Source: Herpetosiphon sp042688385
GTDB lineage: Bacteria > Chloroflexota > Chloroflexia > Chloroflexales > Herpetosiphonaceae
Assembly: GCF_042688385.1 (NCBI RefSeq)
Contig: NZ_JBHUPY010000010.1
Span: 216,837 to 280,836, forward strand
DNA: 64,000 nucleotides
Reading direction: 5' to 3'
Shown here piece by piece: positions 16,639 to 24,968 of this stretch (position 1 is the stretch's first letter; the number at the start of each line of letters is the position of its first letter). The translations under genes were made by a program, and so were the position numbers. Below the pieces are notes generated by a model. It saw only the letters and a list, made by a program, of their open reading frames with translations. It was not told the DNA's origin and searched no databases.

Positions 16639-17529
16639 ATGATGACAGTACACTCTTTGCCCACTGCCATTCAAGCTGTTTACCATAGCTTGATCGACCA
16701 CCCCCGTTGGCACACCTTCGGCAAACAAACCTGCGGTTCATGGCGCGATCTGTTATTGATCGAGTCGGTTGTTCGCTATCCCCGCCAAACCTTGCATGGT
16801 TATGTCAATTATCTGCATTATTATACCCCGTTGATTGTTGCCAGCGTGCTTGAAAAGGCTTTGCAGCAAGGTTGGCTGGTGCTTGATCAGGGCAAATACG
16901 AGCCTGGGCCGCGCTATCCTAGCTATCTGCTTGAACGCGCCGATTTAATCCAAGAATTATTGAATCTTTGGCCAACCGCCGCTGCTCAAGCTGTCGCCGA
17001 ATATGGCGAGCGTTTATGCGCTACGATTCCTGCTCAAGCCTGTCTTGACCATTTACTATACGCCTATGGCCCACGCCCCAGCGCCCACAAAGCAGCAACC
17101 TTTGAAGAACGGGCGTTGTTGGTTTGCACGGCGCTGAGCAACTATCGCGCCGATGCCAAAGCCTTGGCATGGCATGCCTGTGGCATTAGCCCAGCCCAAG
17201 GCATCATTTTGCGCACGATTATCAAACAGCATAGCCCGATTTCGCGCTGCAATTTGTTGATCGCAGTCGATCCCTATTTGGGCATCTGCGCCGAAAGCGC
17301 CATCGAAGCGCTATTAGCCCAACAATGGATCACCCGTGATGATCGGGGCTTACGCCTGACCGCAACTGGTTGGGGCTATTGGCATGCTGGCCGCAGCGCC
17401 TTGCGCCAACGCATCGCCCAACTCTATGGCGTGCTGAATTATCAAGAAACTCAAGAGTTTATTATGGGCGCACAAACTCTAGTTAACACAACCAAATATG
17501 TCTTTGCTCAACATTTAGCACTGGCTTGA
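16639..17529 (+). CDS. Uncharacterised protein, possibly winged-helix
   Basis: A 296-residue protein with a very strong ribosome site (AGAGGAGG, seven bases before the ATG at 16639). I do not recognise a named family. The predicted pattern is almost entirely helical with two stretches that look like winged-helix units. The first, about 40-95, contains VLEKALQQGWLVLDQGKYEPG. The second, about 200-260, contains AIEALLAQQWITRDDRGLRLT followed by TGWGYWHAGR. Both end in the strand-turn-strand expected for a wing. A transcriptional-regulator or DNA-binding role is inferred from this only. It stands alone between the YdcF-like gene and the deaminase fusion. Confidence 0.6.
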   Translation: MMTVHSLPTAIQAVYHSLIDHPRWHTFGKQTCGSWRDLLLIESVVRYPRQTLHGYVNYLHYYTPLIVASVLEKALQQGWLVLDQGKYEPGPRYPSYLLERADLIQELLNLWPTAAAQAVAEYGERLCATIPAQACLDHLLYAYGPRPSAHKAATFEERALLVCTALSNYRADAKALAWHACGISPAQGIILRTIIKQHSPISRCNLLIAVDPYLGICAESAIEALLAQQWITRDDRGLRLTATGWGYWHAGRSALRQRIAQLYGVLNYQETQEFIMGAQTLVNTTKYVFAQHLALA

Positions 17530-17552
17530 TCTACATTTAACCAAAACCGTGG

Positions 17553-17635
17553 TACAATGACCTGAATACCTCCCGCCAGACGGGACTCAAATTTGCCATC
17601 TAAGGCACAAGCGATGATGCTTGTGCTTTTGTGCA
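17553..17635 (+). promoter_or_regulatory. Promoter -10 and structured leader of the deaminase-CYTH gene
   Basis: TACAAT at 17553-17558 is the best -10. The roughly 85-base leader has a CCCG/CGGG mini-hairpin (17573-17585 region) and a terminator-like hairpin: GCACAAGC (17605-17612) pairing with GCTTGTGC (17619-17626), followed by TTTTGTG. The arrangement suggests attenuation. It does not fit any riboswitch consensus I know. Confidence 0.4.
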
Positions 17636-17650
17636 ACATAAGGAGGCCAA

Positions 17651-19633
17651 ATGGCTTTAGAACAAATTGATACCCTGCTGCTTAATGGCATCGTCGTAAC
17701 AATGGATGCAGCAGGAACGATCATTCGTGATGGTGGGGTGGCAATTCAGGCTGGTGCGATCGTTGCGGTTGGGTCAAGCAGCGAATTACGCGAGCGCTAT
17801 ACCGCCAATCAAACGATCGACTGTACCAATCATGCCATTGTGCCTGGCTTAATCAATGGCCATGCTCACGTTCCAATGAGCTTGTTGCGCGGCATCGTCG
17901 CCGATCAACAGCTGGATGTGTGGCTCTATGGGTATATGTTTCCGGTCGAAAGTCGCTTTGTCAACCCCGAATTCGTGTACCATGGCACGCGCCTCTCGTG
18001 TGCCGAAATGATCAAAGGCGGCATTACCAGCTTCGTCGATATGTATTTCTTCGAGGAAGAAGTTGCCCGCGCCGCCGACCAAGCAGGCATGCGCGCCATC
18101 TGTGGCCAAACCGTGATGAAATGGCCAACTCCCGACGCAGCCTCCTACGATGAAGGTTTAGAGCGCACTCGACGCTTTTTTGAGCAATGGAAAGATCATG
18201 GGCGCGTGATTCCGGCGATTGCCCCACACGCACCCTACACCTGTAATAGCACGATCTATCGCGCCGCCGCCGATTTGGCCCGCGAATTCGATGTGCCGTT
18301 GGTAACTCACCTCAGCGAAACCGCTCGCGAAGTTGAAGAAGCTCGCCAGTTGGTCGATAAATCACCAATCGCCTATGTTGCCGATTTGGATGCTTTCACA
18401 GGCAAAGGCATTGCAGCCCACTGTGTGCACATCGACAAACGCGATATGCAATTGCTCAAAAAACATAACGCTGGCGCAGTGCCCTGCCCAACCAGCAACC
18501 TCAAACTAGCCAGCGGCGTGGCCAAGTATAGCGAAATGCTCCAAGCTGGGGTGAATGTTGGGCTTGGCACCGATGGCCCCGCCTCCAATGATGACCAAGA
18601 TTTGTGGATGGAAGTTCATTTGGCGGCGATTTTGCCCAAAGGTGTGACTGGCGACCCAACCGTGGTCACCGCCAAACAAGTCTTTGCCATGGCTACCAGC
18701 ATGGGAGCCAAAGCAGTGCACCTTGAGCATTTGGTCGGTAGCCTTGAAGTTGGCAAACGCGCAGACATTACCATTGTTGAGCTTGGCGGATTACACGTTG
18801 TGCCAGCCCCAGCCTACAACTATAGCAACGATTCAATCTACAATCACCTGGTCTACTCGGTCCGTTCAGGCGATGTGCGCCACGTCTTGATCGATGGCGC
18901 GTGGGTGATGCAAGATCGCCAATTATTGACCCTTGATGAAAACGAAGTGCGGGTCAATGCCATGCGCATCGCCGAAACCATCAATCAATTCCTCAGCCAA
19001 CGCGAAGTCAATCTATTGGATAAAATTTTGGCAATCGGCGGAGTCAAGCAGGCCGAAATCTTCGAAGTTCAAGTCAAAGCACGTTTAGAAGATGCCAGTG
19101 GTGTCGAAGCCTTGCTGGCCTCGCATGCGGTTGAAATTACCAAGGCCAGCGAACGCAAGCAATACGATACCTACTTACTGTTCGATGATGCAACCCGTGG
19201 CCGCATTCGTTACCGCGAAGATCATCGGGTTGATGGCTCGCGGATTGAACCAAAATACAACTTGACCTTGACGATGCCCAACGAACGCGAAGATTTGCCC
19301 TCGGCAGTGTTGCTTTCCCGCGCTCGCTACACCGCGCCAGCCGATCGCTCGTTGCGCTTCTATCGCGAATATTTCTCGCCCGACCATGTGCTTGAAGTTG
19401 AGAAATATCGTCGCCGCTGGCGGATTATGTATGGCGAGGTTGATTTTGCGGTCAACATCGACATGATCACCAGTGGTCCAGCCAAAGGCACCTATTTGGA
19501 AATCAAGAGCCGCACCTGGTCGGCTCGCGACGCTGAAAGCAAAACCCAAATTATCAGCGAATTGTTGCAATTGGCCGGAGTCAGTGCCGATCAAATCATC
19601 AAACAAGAGTACGTCGAATTAGCCCAAGCCTAA
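17651..19633 (+). CDS. MtaD-type amidohydrolase deaminase fused to a C-terminal CYTH domain
   Basis: A 660-residue two-part protein, AAGGAGG upstream of the ATG. Residues 1 to about 440 are a TrzA/MtaD-type metal-dependent deaminase: NGHAHVPMSLLRG near 73-85 (first metal His pair), VTHLSET, AHCVHID, and the late metal aspartate in GTDGPASND near 308-316. These enzymes deaminate S-adenosylhomocysteine, 5'-methylthioadenosine or related purines. After a helical linker, about 473-660 reads as a CYTH (CyaB/thiamine-triphosphatase) domain: EVQVKARL replaces the usual ExExK, then DTYLLFDD, RIRYRED, YNLTLTMP and TYLEIKSRTW. CYTH domains bind or hydrolyse triphosphates in a beta-tunnel. No frameshift or stop separates the parts. 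The pairing of functions is unusual. Confidence 0.86.
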   Translation: MALEQIDTLLLNGIVVTMDAAGTIIRDGGVAIQAGAIVAVGSSSELRERYTANQTIDCTNHAIVPGLINGHAHVPMSLLRGIVADQQLDVWLYGYMFPVESRFVNPEFVYHGTRLSCAEMIKGGITSFVDMYFFEEEVARAADQAGMRAICGQTVMKWPTPDAASYDEGLERTRRFFEQWKDHGRVIPAIAPHAPYTCNSTIYRAAADLAREFDVPLVTHLSETAREVEEARQLVDKSPIAYVADLDAFTGKGIAAHCVHIDKRDMQLLKKHNAGAVPCPTSNLKLASGVAKYSEMLQAGVNVGLGTDGPASNDDQDLWMEVHLAAILPKGVTGDPTVVTAKQVFAMATSMGAKAVHLEHLVGSLEVGKRADITIVELGGLHVVPAPAYNYSNDSIYNHLVYSVRSGDVRHVLIDGAWVMQDRQLLTLDENEVRVNAMRIAETINQFLSQREVNLLDKILAIGGVKQAEIFEVQVKARLEDASGVEALLASHAVEITKASERKQYDTYLLFDDATRGRIRYREDHRVDGSRIEPKYNLTLTMPNEREDLPSAVLLSRARYTAPADRSLRFYREYFSPDHVLEVEKYRRRWRIMYGEVDFAVNIDMITSGPAKGTYLEIKSRTWSARDAESKTQIISELLQLAGVSADQIIKQEYVELAQA

Positions 19634-19636
19634 ATC

Positions 19637-19672
19637 AAAAGCCCGCAGCCATGAGCTTCATGGCTGCGGGCT
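19637..19672. terminator. Strong hairpin terminator between convergent genes
   Basis: A 15-bp perfect stem (19640-19654 with 19658-19672, loop GCT). On the minus strand it is followed by a T-run (AAAA at 19637-19640), so it chiefly ends the LiaF-like transcript, and it also ends the deaminase fusion. Confidence 0.85.
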
Positions 19673-19696
19673 TGGTTCGGTTGGCACGCTCAAAGG

Positions 19697-20575
19697 CTAT
19701 TTGATGTTGATGCTCGAAGCCGAGCCAGAAAGATAAATATCTAAGCGATAGGTTTCGTCGCTCTCTTCCCAACCTGGGCTGCTATAGAGATCATCATCAA
19801 TCGATTGAATATCCAAGCTTTGGTCGAGGTTGAACGCAGTAGCAGTATCATCGCGATGAATTCGCACTGGAACACCCGGCGGCAAGGTTAATTCTAAAGT
19901 CGTGGCATCGATATTAAAATGATACTCCCCGCGCTCAGCCAAGGCAATCGTTGCCGTGCCAGCCTGCAATTTTGCATCAATTTTACCAATTTGCAACGAC
20001 GTTAAATCAGCATTTAAGCTCACATCGCGCAAATCCCAATCAAAATCAACTGCATGATTCATCGAAACCAAAATTGTTTGATCTGATCGATTGGTGCCTA
20101 ATGGGCTATCTTGGCCTAAGACAATCGTTATTTGATCGCTGTCTGGTTGCAATTCGCGCACATTGATATTGCTTGCTTGAACAATTCCAGCAATTGACGC
20201 TTTGCCATCGAGAATTTCAGGCTTAATTGCCAGCGTACTGGTGCGTTCCTTCACAATAATATGCGCCGTTTCGGGCATCGTTGTGCCTTGTGGGTAGCTA
20301 ATAGCGTAATTTGGCTCGTTGTAGGTAAGCCCATAACCCCCCATAACTGCCAACACCAGCAGCGCCAAACCAAGCCCCAACTTCGGGCGATTGCGCACCA
20401 ACAACAAATCAAGGCCAGCCCCGATCAACAAGACTGGCCAAAACTGTTCAAGGATGTCGAACAAACTGGCCTCAAACACATCGATTGCTGAAAGCGCGCC
20501 CAGTAAACCGAGGCCAATCAGCAAACAAGGCCAGAATAATGAACGGCGCGGTGTTTGCTCCGTTACAGTTGTCAT
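19697..20575 (-). CDS. LiaF-like envelope-stress membrane protein
   Basis: A 292-residue protein. Residues about 12-85 contain three to four hydrophobic segments, with FWPCLLIGLG and FWPVLLIGAGLDLLL repeats typical of the LiaI/LiaF-like (DUF5668) transmembrane region. After about 100 the protein is a beta-rich extracytoplasmic domain of the LiaF-C/DUF4097 kind, ending in a beta strand (YRLDIYLSGSASSINI). LiaF-type proteins tune cell-envelope stress two-component systems. It is 14 bases downstream of the PspC gene in the same orientation, forming an operon, but no LiaRS genes lie next to it. Confidence 0.75.
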   Translation of the reverse strand: MTTVTEQTPRRSLFWPCLLIGLGLLGALSAIDVFEASLFDILEQFWPVLLIGAGLDLLLVRNRPKLGLGLALLVLAVMGGYGLTYNEPNYAISYPQGTTMPETAHIIVKERTSTLAIKPEILDGKASIAGIVQASNINVRELQPDSDQITIVLGQDSPLGTNRSDQTILVSMNHAVDFDWDLRDVSLNADLTSLQIGKIDAKLQAGTATIALAERGEYHFNIDATTLELTLPPGVPVRIHRDDTATAFNLDQSLDIQSIDDDLYSSPGWEESDETYRLDIYLSGSASSINIK

Positions 20576-20589
20576 CGCAAACCCCTCTC

Positions 20590-21156
20590 TTATCCGCGCC
20601 GACGAAACAGCATGACCCCTAAACCAATCAAGAGCAATGGTGTAATGAATTCGGCAGCGCCGCCAAATTTATCAATCATCGTAATCATGCCGAATGCCAG
20701 CAGCAACAAACCAAGAACATGCTTGTTGTTGCGGGTTGAACGGGGCGCTGGCGTTGGAGCTGGCGCTGGTTGTTGGCCTTGGATAAATGGCGGCATATAG
20801 TGGTCTGGCCGCACTTGGACGGTTGTGCCAGTATAGGCCTCTGGTTGCTCAGCAATTGGCTGGCCCGTAAATGGGTCATAGCGATACGGCGGGCGGGCAG
20901 CATTGATTGGTTGCTGTGGTGGTGGCACAACGCCCGCTTGCTGGTGTGGCATAAAAGGTGGTGGCATAGCCCCAGGTTTTTCGCTTGGCATAATTAACCA
21001 CAATACAGGATAAATAAAGAAACTTAAGCCTGTAAAGATGAGTAAAATCATGACTAAACGCACCAGCGTTGAATCAATTTCAAAATAAGCACCTAACCCT
21101 CCACACACGCCAGCAAGCTTGCGGTCGTAGTAGGAGCGCAATAACCGTGGTTGCAT
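20590..21156 (-). CDS. PspC-domain membrane protein
   Basis: A 188-residue protein. The first 60 residues are a PspC domain (YYDRKLAGVCGGLGAYFEID at 9-28, then a membrane helix ending YPVLWLIMPSE). A Pro/Gln-rich linker (about 62-145) joins a C-terminal pair of short hydrophobic segments (LGLLLLAFGMITM and LLLIGLGVMLF) like the DUF5668 region of its operon partner. PspC proteins sense or relay membrane stress. The ribosome site GGAGG lies six bases before the ATG. It is first gene of the PspC/LiaF-like operon. Confidence 0.85.
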   Translation of the reverse strand: MQPRLLRSYYDRKLAGVCGGLGAYFEIDSTLVRLVMILLIFTGLSFFIYPVLWLIMPSEKPGAMPPPFMPHQQAGVVPPPQQPINAARPPYRYDPFTGQPIAEQPEAYTGTTVQVRPDHYMPPFIQGQQPAPAPTPAPRSTRNNKHVLGLLLLAFGMITMIDKFGGAAEFITPLLLIGLGVMLFRRRG

Positions 21157-21468
21157 TGTTTGCCTCCGAACCTTGTGTTCTGTATTTGCTATCGATATGA
21201 CGCGCTTTGTGGTTCAATTGTTGCAAGCAATCTCTGAACCAACAGCCTAATCGTTGAAACCTTTTTTTGCAGGGTTCGTACGTGCTAAGTTCAAGCCTTG
21301 GTGTGGGGCTTGCAAGCGCTTGGCATTGTATGCAATCAAGCCAAGTCTGTCGAATTTTGATTCAAGCTAGCATTAATAAAGCACGATGGTATAATTACGC
21401 CTCAATTCAAGCATGTCTGTTACAGCGCCGATTAAGGCCTGTCTAATAGTTTTTTAAGGAGTCGCTTC
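21157..21468. promoter_or_regulatory. Divergent intergenic region (PspC / psd), with extended -10 at 21387-21395
   Basis: A 312-base stretch without a gene. TGGTATAAT at 21387-21395 is an extended -10 promoter for psd, leaving a leader of about 65 bases before AAGGAG and the ATG at 21469. A CTTTTTTTGC tract lies near 21262. Nothing else recognisable. Confidence 0.5.
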
Positions 21469-22131
21469 ATGCCTTCTACCCGCGCTCGTGTTCGCCGTTC
21501 ACTGCCAGGTATTGCCATCGAAGGTATGCCTTTCATCGGGGCCGGCTTGGGGTTAACTGCCCTAACAGCGTTATTTAGTCGCAAGGCAGCGGCACTACCC
21601 CTCGCACTTACCGCGTTTACCAGCTATTTCTTCCGCGACCCAGACCGCGAATGCCCCGCCGATAGTTCAATTCTCTACGCAGCAGCCGATGGCCATGTCA
21701 CCATGATTGATGAGGTCGATGAGCCACGCTTTATTGGCGGTAAGGCTACCAGAATTGTTACATTCTTATCGGTGTTTGATGTTCACATCAATCGCACGCC
21801 CTGCGCTGGCACGGTGCAATATCGCGATTATGTGCAAGGCGAATTTCGCGCGGCATGGGATGGCGAGGCGGATATTGTCAACGAACGGGCTTATATTGGG
21901 CTGGAAACCGAACATGGCCCTGTTTTGATCAGCCAAATTGCTGGTTTGGTGGCCCGCCGCATTGTAACTTGGCCGGTGGTTGGCGAAGAATTAGGGGCTG
22001 GCGAACGCTTTGGCTTGATCAAGTTTGGCTCGCGCACCGATATTTTGGTCCCAAGCGGCTCAATCAACGTCTTTGTCAAAAAGGGTCAAGCCATCAAAGG
22101 TGGGCTGACTCAGATTGGAGCATGGCTGTGA
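21469..22131 (+). CDS. psd: Phosphatidylserine decarboxylase (archaeal/short type)
   Basis: A 220-residue proenzyme of the short PSD-A class. The self-cleavage site is KFGSRTDI: G187-S188 would be cut to leave a pyruvoyl cofactor on the small C-terminal chain. Other landmarks are YFFRDPDRECP near 51-61, the AAADGHVTMIDEV segment near 70-82 and the FDVHINRTPCAG substrate loop near 104-115. One or two N-terminal hydrophobic stretches (about 17-50) anchor it to the membrane. It converts phosphatidylserine to phosphatidylethanolamine and is coupled to pssA by a 4-base overlap. Confidence 0.95.
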   Translation: MPSTRARVRRSLPGIAIEGMPFIGAGLGLTALTALFSRKAAALPLALTAFTSYFFRDPDRECPADSSILYAAADGHVTMIDEVDEPRFIGGKATRIVTFLSVFDVHINRTPCAGTVQYRDYVQGEFRAAWDGEADIVNERAYIGLETEHGPVLISQIAGLVARRIVTWPVVGEELGAGERFGLIKFGSRTDILVPSGSINVFVKKGQAIKGGLTQIGAWL

Positions 22132-22820
22132 AATTTCGCCGTTCATGGGTTCCCAATCTGGTTACGTCGGGCAACCTGTTTTGCGGCTTTTTAGCAGTTA
22201 TTGCTGCTGTTGATGGTCAGGCTTTCAGAGCCGCAGTGCTGATTTGTTTGGCCGCCATTTTCGATACGCTCGATGGTCGAACTGCGCGCATGCTGGGCGT
22301 AAGTGGCGAATTTGGCAAGGAGCTTGATTCGCTAGCCGATGTGGTTTCGTTTGGCACGGCTCCAGCGCTGCTGATTTATCAAGTTTCTTTGCGCGAGGTC
22401 GGCTGGCTGGGCACGATTGCCGCAGGCATTTTTGTCTGTTGTGGCGCTGGGCGCTTGGCTCGCTATAACTTAATCACCAGCTCGGATAAGCGCTTCTTTG
22501 TCGGGATGCCAATTCCAATGGCGGGCATGACCGCAGCCTCGTTGGCGCTCTATACGGGCGCGCTCGACCCCTACGTGGCCACCGCATTAATTGGCTTTAC
22601 AGGCTTTTTGATGGTTAGCACGTTGCGTTTTCCCAGTGTTGAGCAAATTGCCTTTGAAGCCTTCTTGCCGATTCGAATCGCCTTTATTGCGATTTTCGTC
22701 TTGGCTCTGTCGCGGCCAAGCCAATTTCTGTATGTCTTGCCGCTGAGCTACATCTCCTATGGCTTGATTGCCAACATTGTTTGGACAATTCGCGGGCGTG
22801 GCTCGCGCACAGCCACTTAA
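22128..22820 (+). CDS. pssA: CDP-diacylglycerol-serine O-phosphatidyltransferase
   Basis: A 230-residue membrane enzyme with the CDP-alcohol phosphotransferase signature complete: DGRTAR, eight residues, then GKELDSLAD. It makes phosphatidylserine from CDP-diacylglycerol and serine, the substrate of the Psd encoded just before it. GTG at 22128 is chosen as the start because GGAG lies seven bases upstream and the codon overlaps the psd stop as GTGA; the ATG at 22122 is only one base from the ribosome site. About six to eight membrane helices. Confidence 0.94.
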   Translation: MKFRRSWVPNLVTSGNLFCGFLAVIAAVDGQAFRAAVLICLAAIFDTLDGRTARMLGVSGEFGKELDSLADVVSFGTAPALLIYQVSLREVGWLGTIAAGIFVCCGAGRLARYNLITSSDKRFFVGMPIPMAGMTAASLALYTGALDPYVATALIGFTGFLMVSTLRFPSVEQIAFEAFLPIRIAFIAIFVLALSRPSQFLYVLPLSYISYGLIANIVWTIRGRGSRTAT

Positions 22821-22876
22821 CGACACTTGGGCGTAGCAAACAACTACGCCCAAGCATTCTAAAATTTCAGCAATAG

Positions 22877-23875
22877 CTAACTTGGTGGAATAACCGAATC
22901 CTGCGGCAGGCCTTGGCGGCGCAGCAATCCGCGCAACATGCCAAAGCGTAAGCGGGCTAATTGGGCTTGGGCAGCAATGCTGGTGCGCAAAGCAGCCTCT
23001 AGTTTGCTGCGGCGGGCTGGCTCAATTGGCGCAGCAACTGGTGCTAATTGGCTTTGTTCATTGAGATAGGTTTTGGCACTTTGATAGCCTAATTCCATCA
23101 ACTGGCCGCTATAACGAAAATCGCGTACATCCAGCCCACTATAATGCAACATTTGAATATGGTGAACTTTAACACCAGCCTTGGCAGCCAAGCGCACTAA
23201 CTCACGTTCATGAGCCATTTGGCGGCGCATCAAGGCATCGAAGGTACGGGTCAACGAGCCTCGCATGCCAAACGGTGGCACAGTTGAAGCAGCATCAAGC
23301 CCAATTTCCAAGGCCCAAATTTCGCTCGCACCTTGCTGCAAGGCTACGCCGATGGGCAAATTTGAAACAAAGCCGCCATCAAGGTAGGTTTCGCCACGAT
23401 AATGATAGGCTGGCAAGTAGGGCGGCACGGCGGCACTCGCCATCAAGGCATCGACCAAACGCTCGCGCGGATCGTCGCCAAACAAATGCATATCGCCAGT
23501 ACGATAATTGGTAGCGGTCACAAAAAAGGGCATTGCCAAATCGCTGAAGCGGCGAATATTTGGTGGCAATAATGAGAGAATAAAACGGCGTAAGCCATGA
23601 TTATTGTGCAGCGAGCCACGCCCACGCATCACGCGCCAAGCAGAGCGCAACGAGCCACCAGGAAAAATATCCTCACGCTTAACGGTTTTCCAGCGCTGAG
23701 CAATGCGTTGAATCCCAGCCAAACTGGGATTACATGCGAGAACTGCTGCATTAATTGAACCAACTGAAGAACCAACCACTAAATCGGGGGTAATGCCTGC
23801 TTCGAGCAGGGCAAGGGCGGCTCCTGCTTGGAGTGAACCGCGATTGGCACCGCCACTAAATACAAGTGCGCGCAT
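22877..23875 (-). CDS. Patatin-like phospholipase
   Basis: A 332-residue serine hydrolase with the patatin layout: oxyanion loop GGANRG at 8-13, nucleophile elbow GSSVG at 35-39 (S37) and catalytic aspartate in DGG (D166). Relatives (RssA, YchK) are cytoplasmic lipid acyl hydrolases, and no signal peptide is seen. The last 60 residues are helical and basic (RRSKLEAALR), perhaps a membrane-contact tail. It is convergent with pssA, which fits a lipid-metabolism neighbourhood. Confidence 0.92.
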   Translation of the reverse strand: MRALVFSGGANRGSLQAGAALALLEAGITPDLVVGSSVGSINAAVLACNPSLAGIQRIAQRWKTVKREDIFPGGSLRSAWRVMRGRGSLHNNHGLRRFILSLLPPNIRRFSDLAMPFFVTATNYRTGDMHLFGDDPRERLVDALMASAAVPPYLPAYHYRGETYLDGGFVSNLPIGVALQQGASEIWALEIGLDAASTVPPFGMRGSLTRTFDALMRRQMAHERELVRLAAKAGVKVHHIQMLHYSGLDVRDFRYSGQLMELGYQSAKTYLNEQSQLAPVAAPIEPARRSKLEAALRTSIAAQAQLARLRFGMLRGLLRRQGLPQDSVIPPS

Positions 23876-23960
23876 AGAGACAACCTTTCATGACCATTCT
23901 GCCGCGTCGTTGAGACAATGTAGGTCACAGGCGAGGCGCTCTACGCTCGATAGTCAAAGC

Positions 23961-24455
23961 TTACTCTGAGGTATCAAGCGGAGTGAGGGGATGCTGGAAG
24001 TCGCCCCGTGCGCCGCCCGTTTTATTGCGAACAAAAACCTGCTCAATCACCATAGCACGATCAACAGCTTTGGCCATATCGTAAATGGTCAAGGCTGCGA
24101 CTGATGCTGCCATCAGCGCCTCCATTTCTACGCCAGTGCGGCCTGTGCAGCGCACCGTGCTGATGATACGCAATAACGATTGGTCGGGATGCGCCTCGAT
24201 CTCAATCGCGACTGCACTCAGCGGCAGTGGATGACACAAGGGAATCAAATCGGCAGTGCGTTTGGCGGCCATAATGCCAGCGATGCGGGCAGTTGCGAAT
24301 ACATCGCCTTTGGGCAATTCTCCGGCCACCAATAACGAGAGGGTGGCTGGCAGCATACGCACATCAGCTTGCGCTTGGGCTGCACGCTGGGTCACATCCT
24401 TGGCCCCAACATCAACCATATGCGCCCGACCATGATCATCAAGATGAGTCAACAT
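23961..24455 (-). CDS. moaC: Cyclic pyranopterin monophosphate synthase
   Basis: A 164-residue MoaC, full length. Conserved stretches are LIPLCHPLPLS at 70-80, TGVEMEALMAAS at 107-118, DMAKAVD at 126-132 (active-site D126, K129) and the C-terminal KTGGARGDF at 145-153. It converts the cyclic 8-oxo-GTP intermediate made by MoaA into precursor Z for molybdenum cofactor. No other moa gene is in the window. It lies 15 bases downstream of the HAD gene and probably belongs to that transcript. Confidence 0.96.
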   Translation of the reverse strand: MLTHLDDHGRAHMVDVGAKDVTQRAAQAQADVRMLPATLSLLVAGELPKGDVFATARIAGIMAAKRTADLIPLCHPLPLSAVAIEIEAHPDQSLLRIISTVRCTGRTGVEMEALMAASVAALTIYDMAKAVDRAMVIEQVFVRNKTGGARGDFQHPLTPLDTSE

Positions 24456-24470
24456 GAAATATGTGATTCC

Positions 24471-24968
24471 TCAAGCAGCGAAACGGGCAAGGGTCTGTTC
24501 AAGTTGGTCGACAACTTGGGGAATTAAGCCAGTTTCGCGCACATCGATCAATTGGGTAAAGCGGCCTTGTTGGCTGCGTTGCTGTGCCCAGCTATGCACC
24601 TGAGGCCGAAAGCCATCTTCGATCCAAATAATTGGCTTTTGCCACTCGGCTAGGTGTTTGGCAACACTATTGAGCTTCCACAAAATTGCCTTTGGATTTT
24701 CGGCCAATGGCTCGATTAAGGGTAATTCTGGCAAGCCAAGGTCGCTATGCAAGCCAAAATTTGCCAATTGCAGCCACGTCGAACACCAGATAAGTTGGCC
24801 AAGTTTGGCTAAGCGGGTGATTGAAGCATGAATCTGCGGCGGATATTGCACTGGAATGCCTGGCGGAATGCGCTGTTGGGTTGGCCCTAAGCGCCCAAAC
24901 ATATTAATCACGCCATCAATATCCAATAAAATAATTGGCCGCAGATCGTGCCAATCGAGCTTATCCAC
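24471..24968 (-). CDS. HAD-like hydrolase domain protein
   Basis: A 165-residue protein with an N-terminal HAD-type aspartate motif LLDIDGVIN near 13-21, a WCSTWLQLAN segment (Ser/Thr of motif II) near 60 and WIEDGF near 126. These match small HAD phosphatase-like proteins often annotated as secreted or uncharacterised. The frame is open up to 25115, but that part overlaps the STAS gene. The GTG at 24968 overlaps the STAS stop by eight bases (GTGGATAA) and has AAGAG upstream, so translation is coupled. Substrate unknown. Confidence 0.7.
   Translation of the reverse strand: MDKLDWHDLRPIILLDIDGVINMFGRLGPTQQRIPPGIPVQYPPQIHASITRLAKLGQLIWCSTWLQLANFGLHSDLGLPELPLIEPLAENPKAILWKLNSVAKHLAEWQKPIIWIEDGFRPQVHSWAQQRSQQGRFTQLIDVRETGLIPQVVDQLEQTLARFAA

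Noticed and set aside
17565..17650. Known purine, SAM or preQ1 riboswitch
   Set aside because: Conserved bases of those classes are absent, so only a structured leader is claimed.
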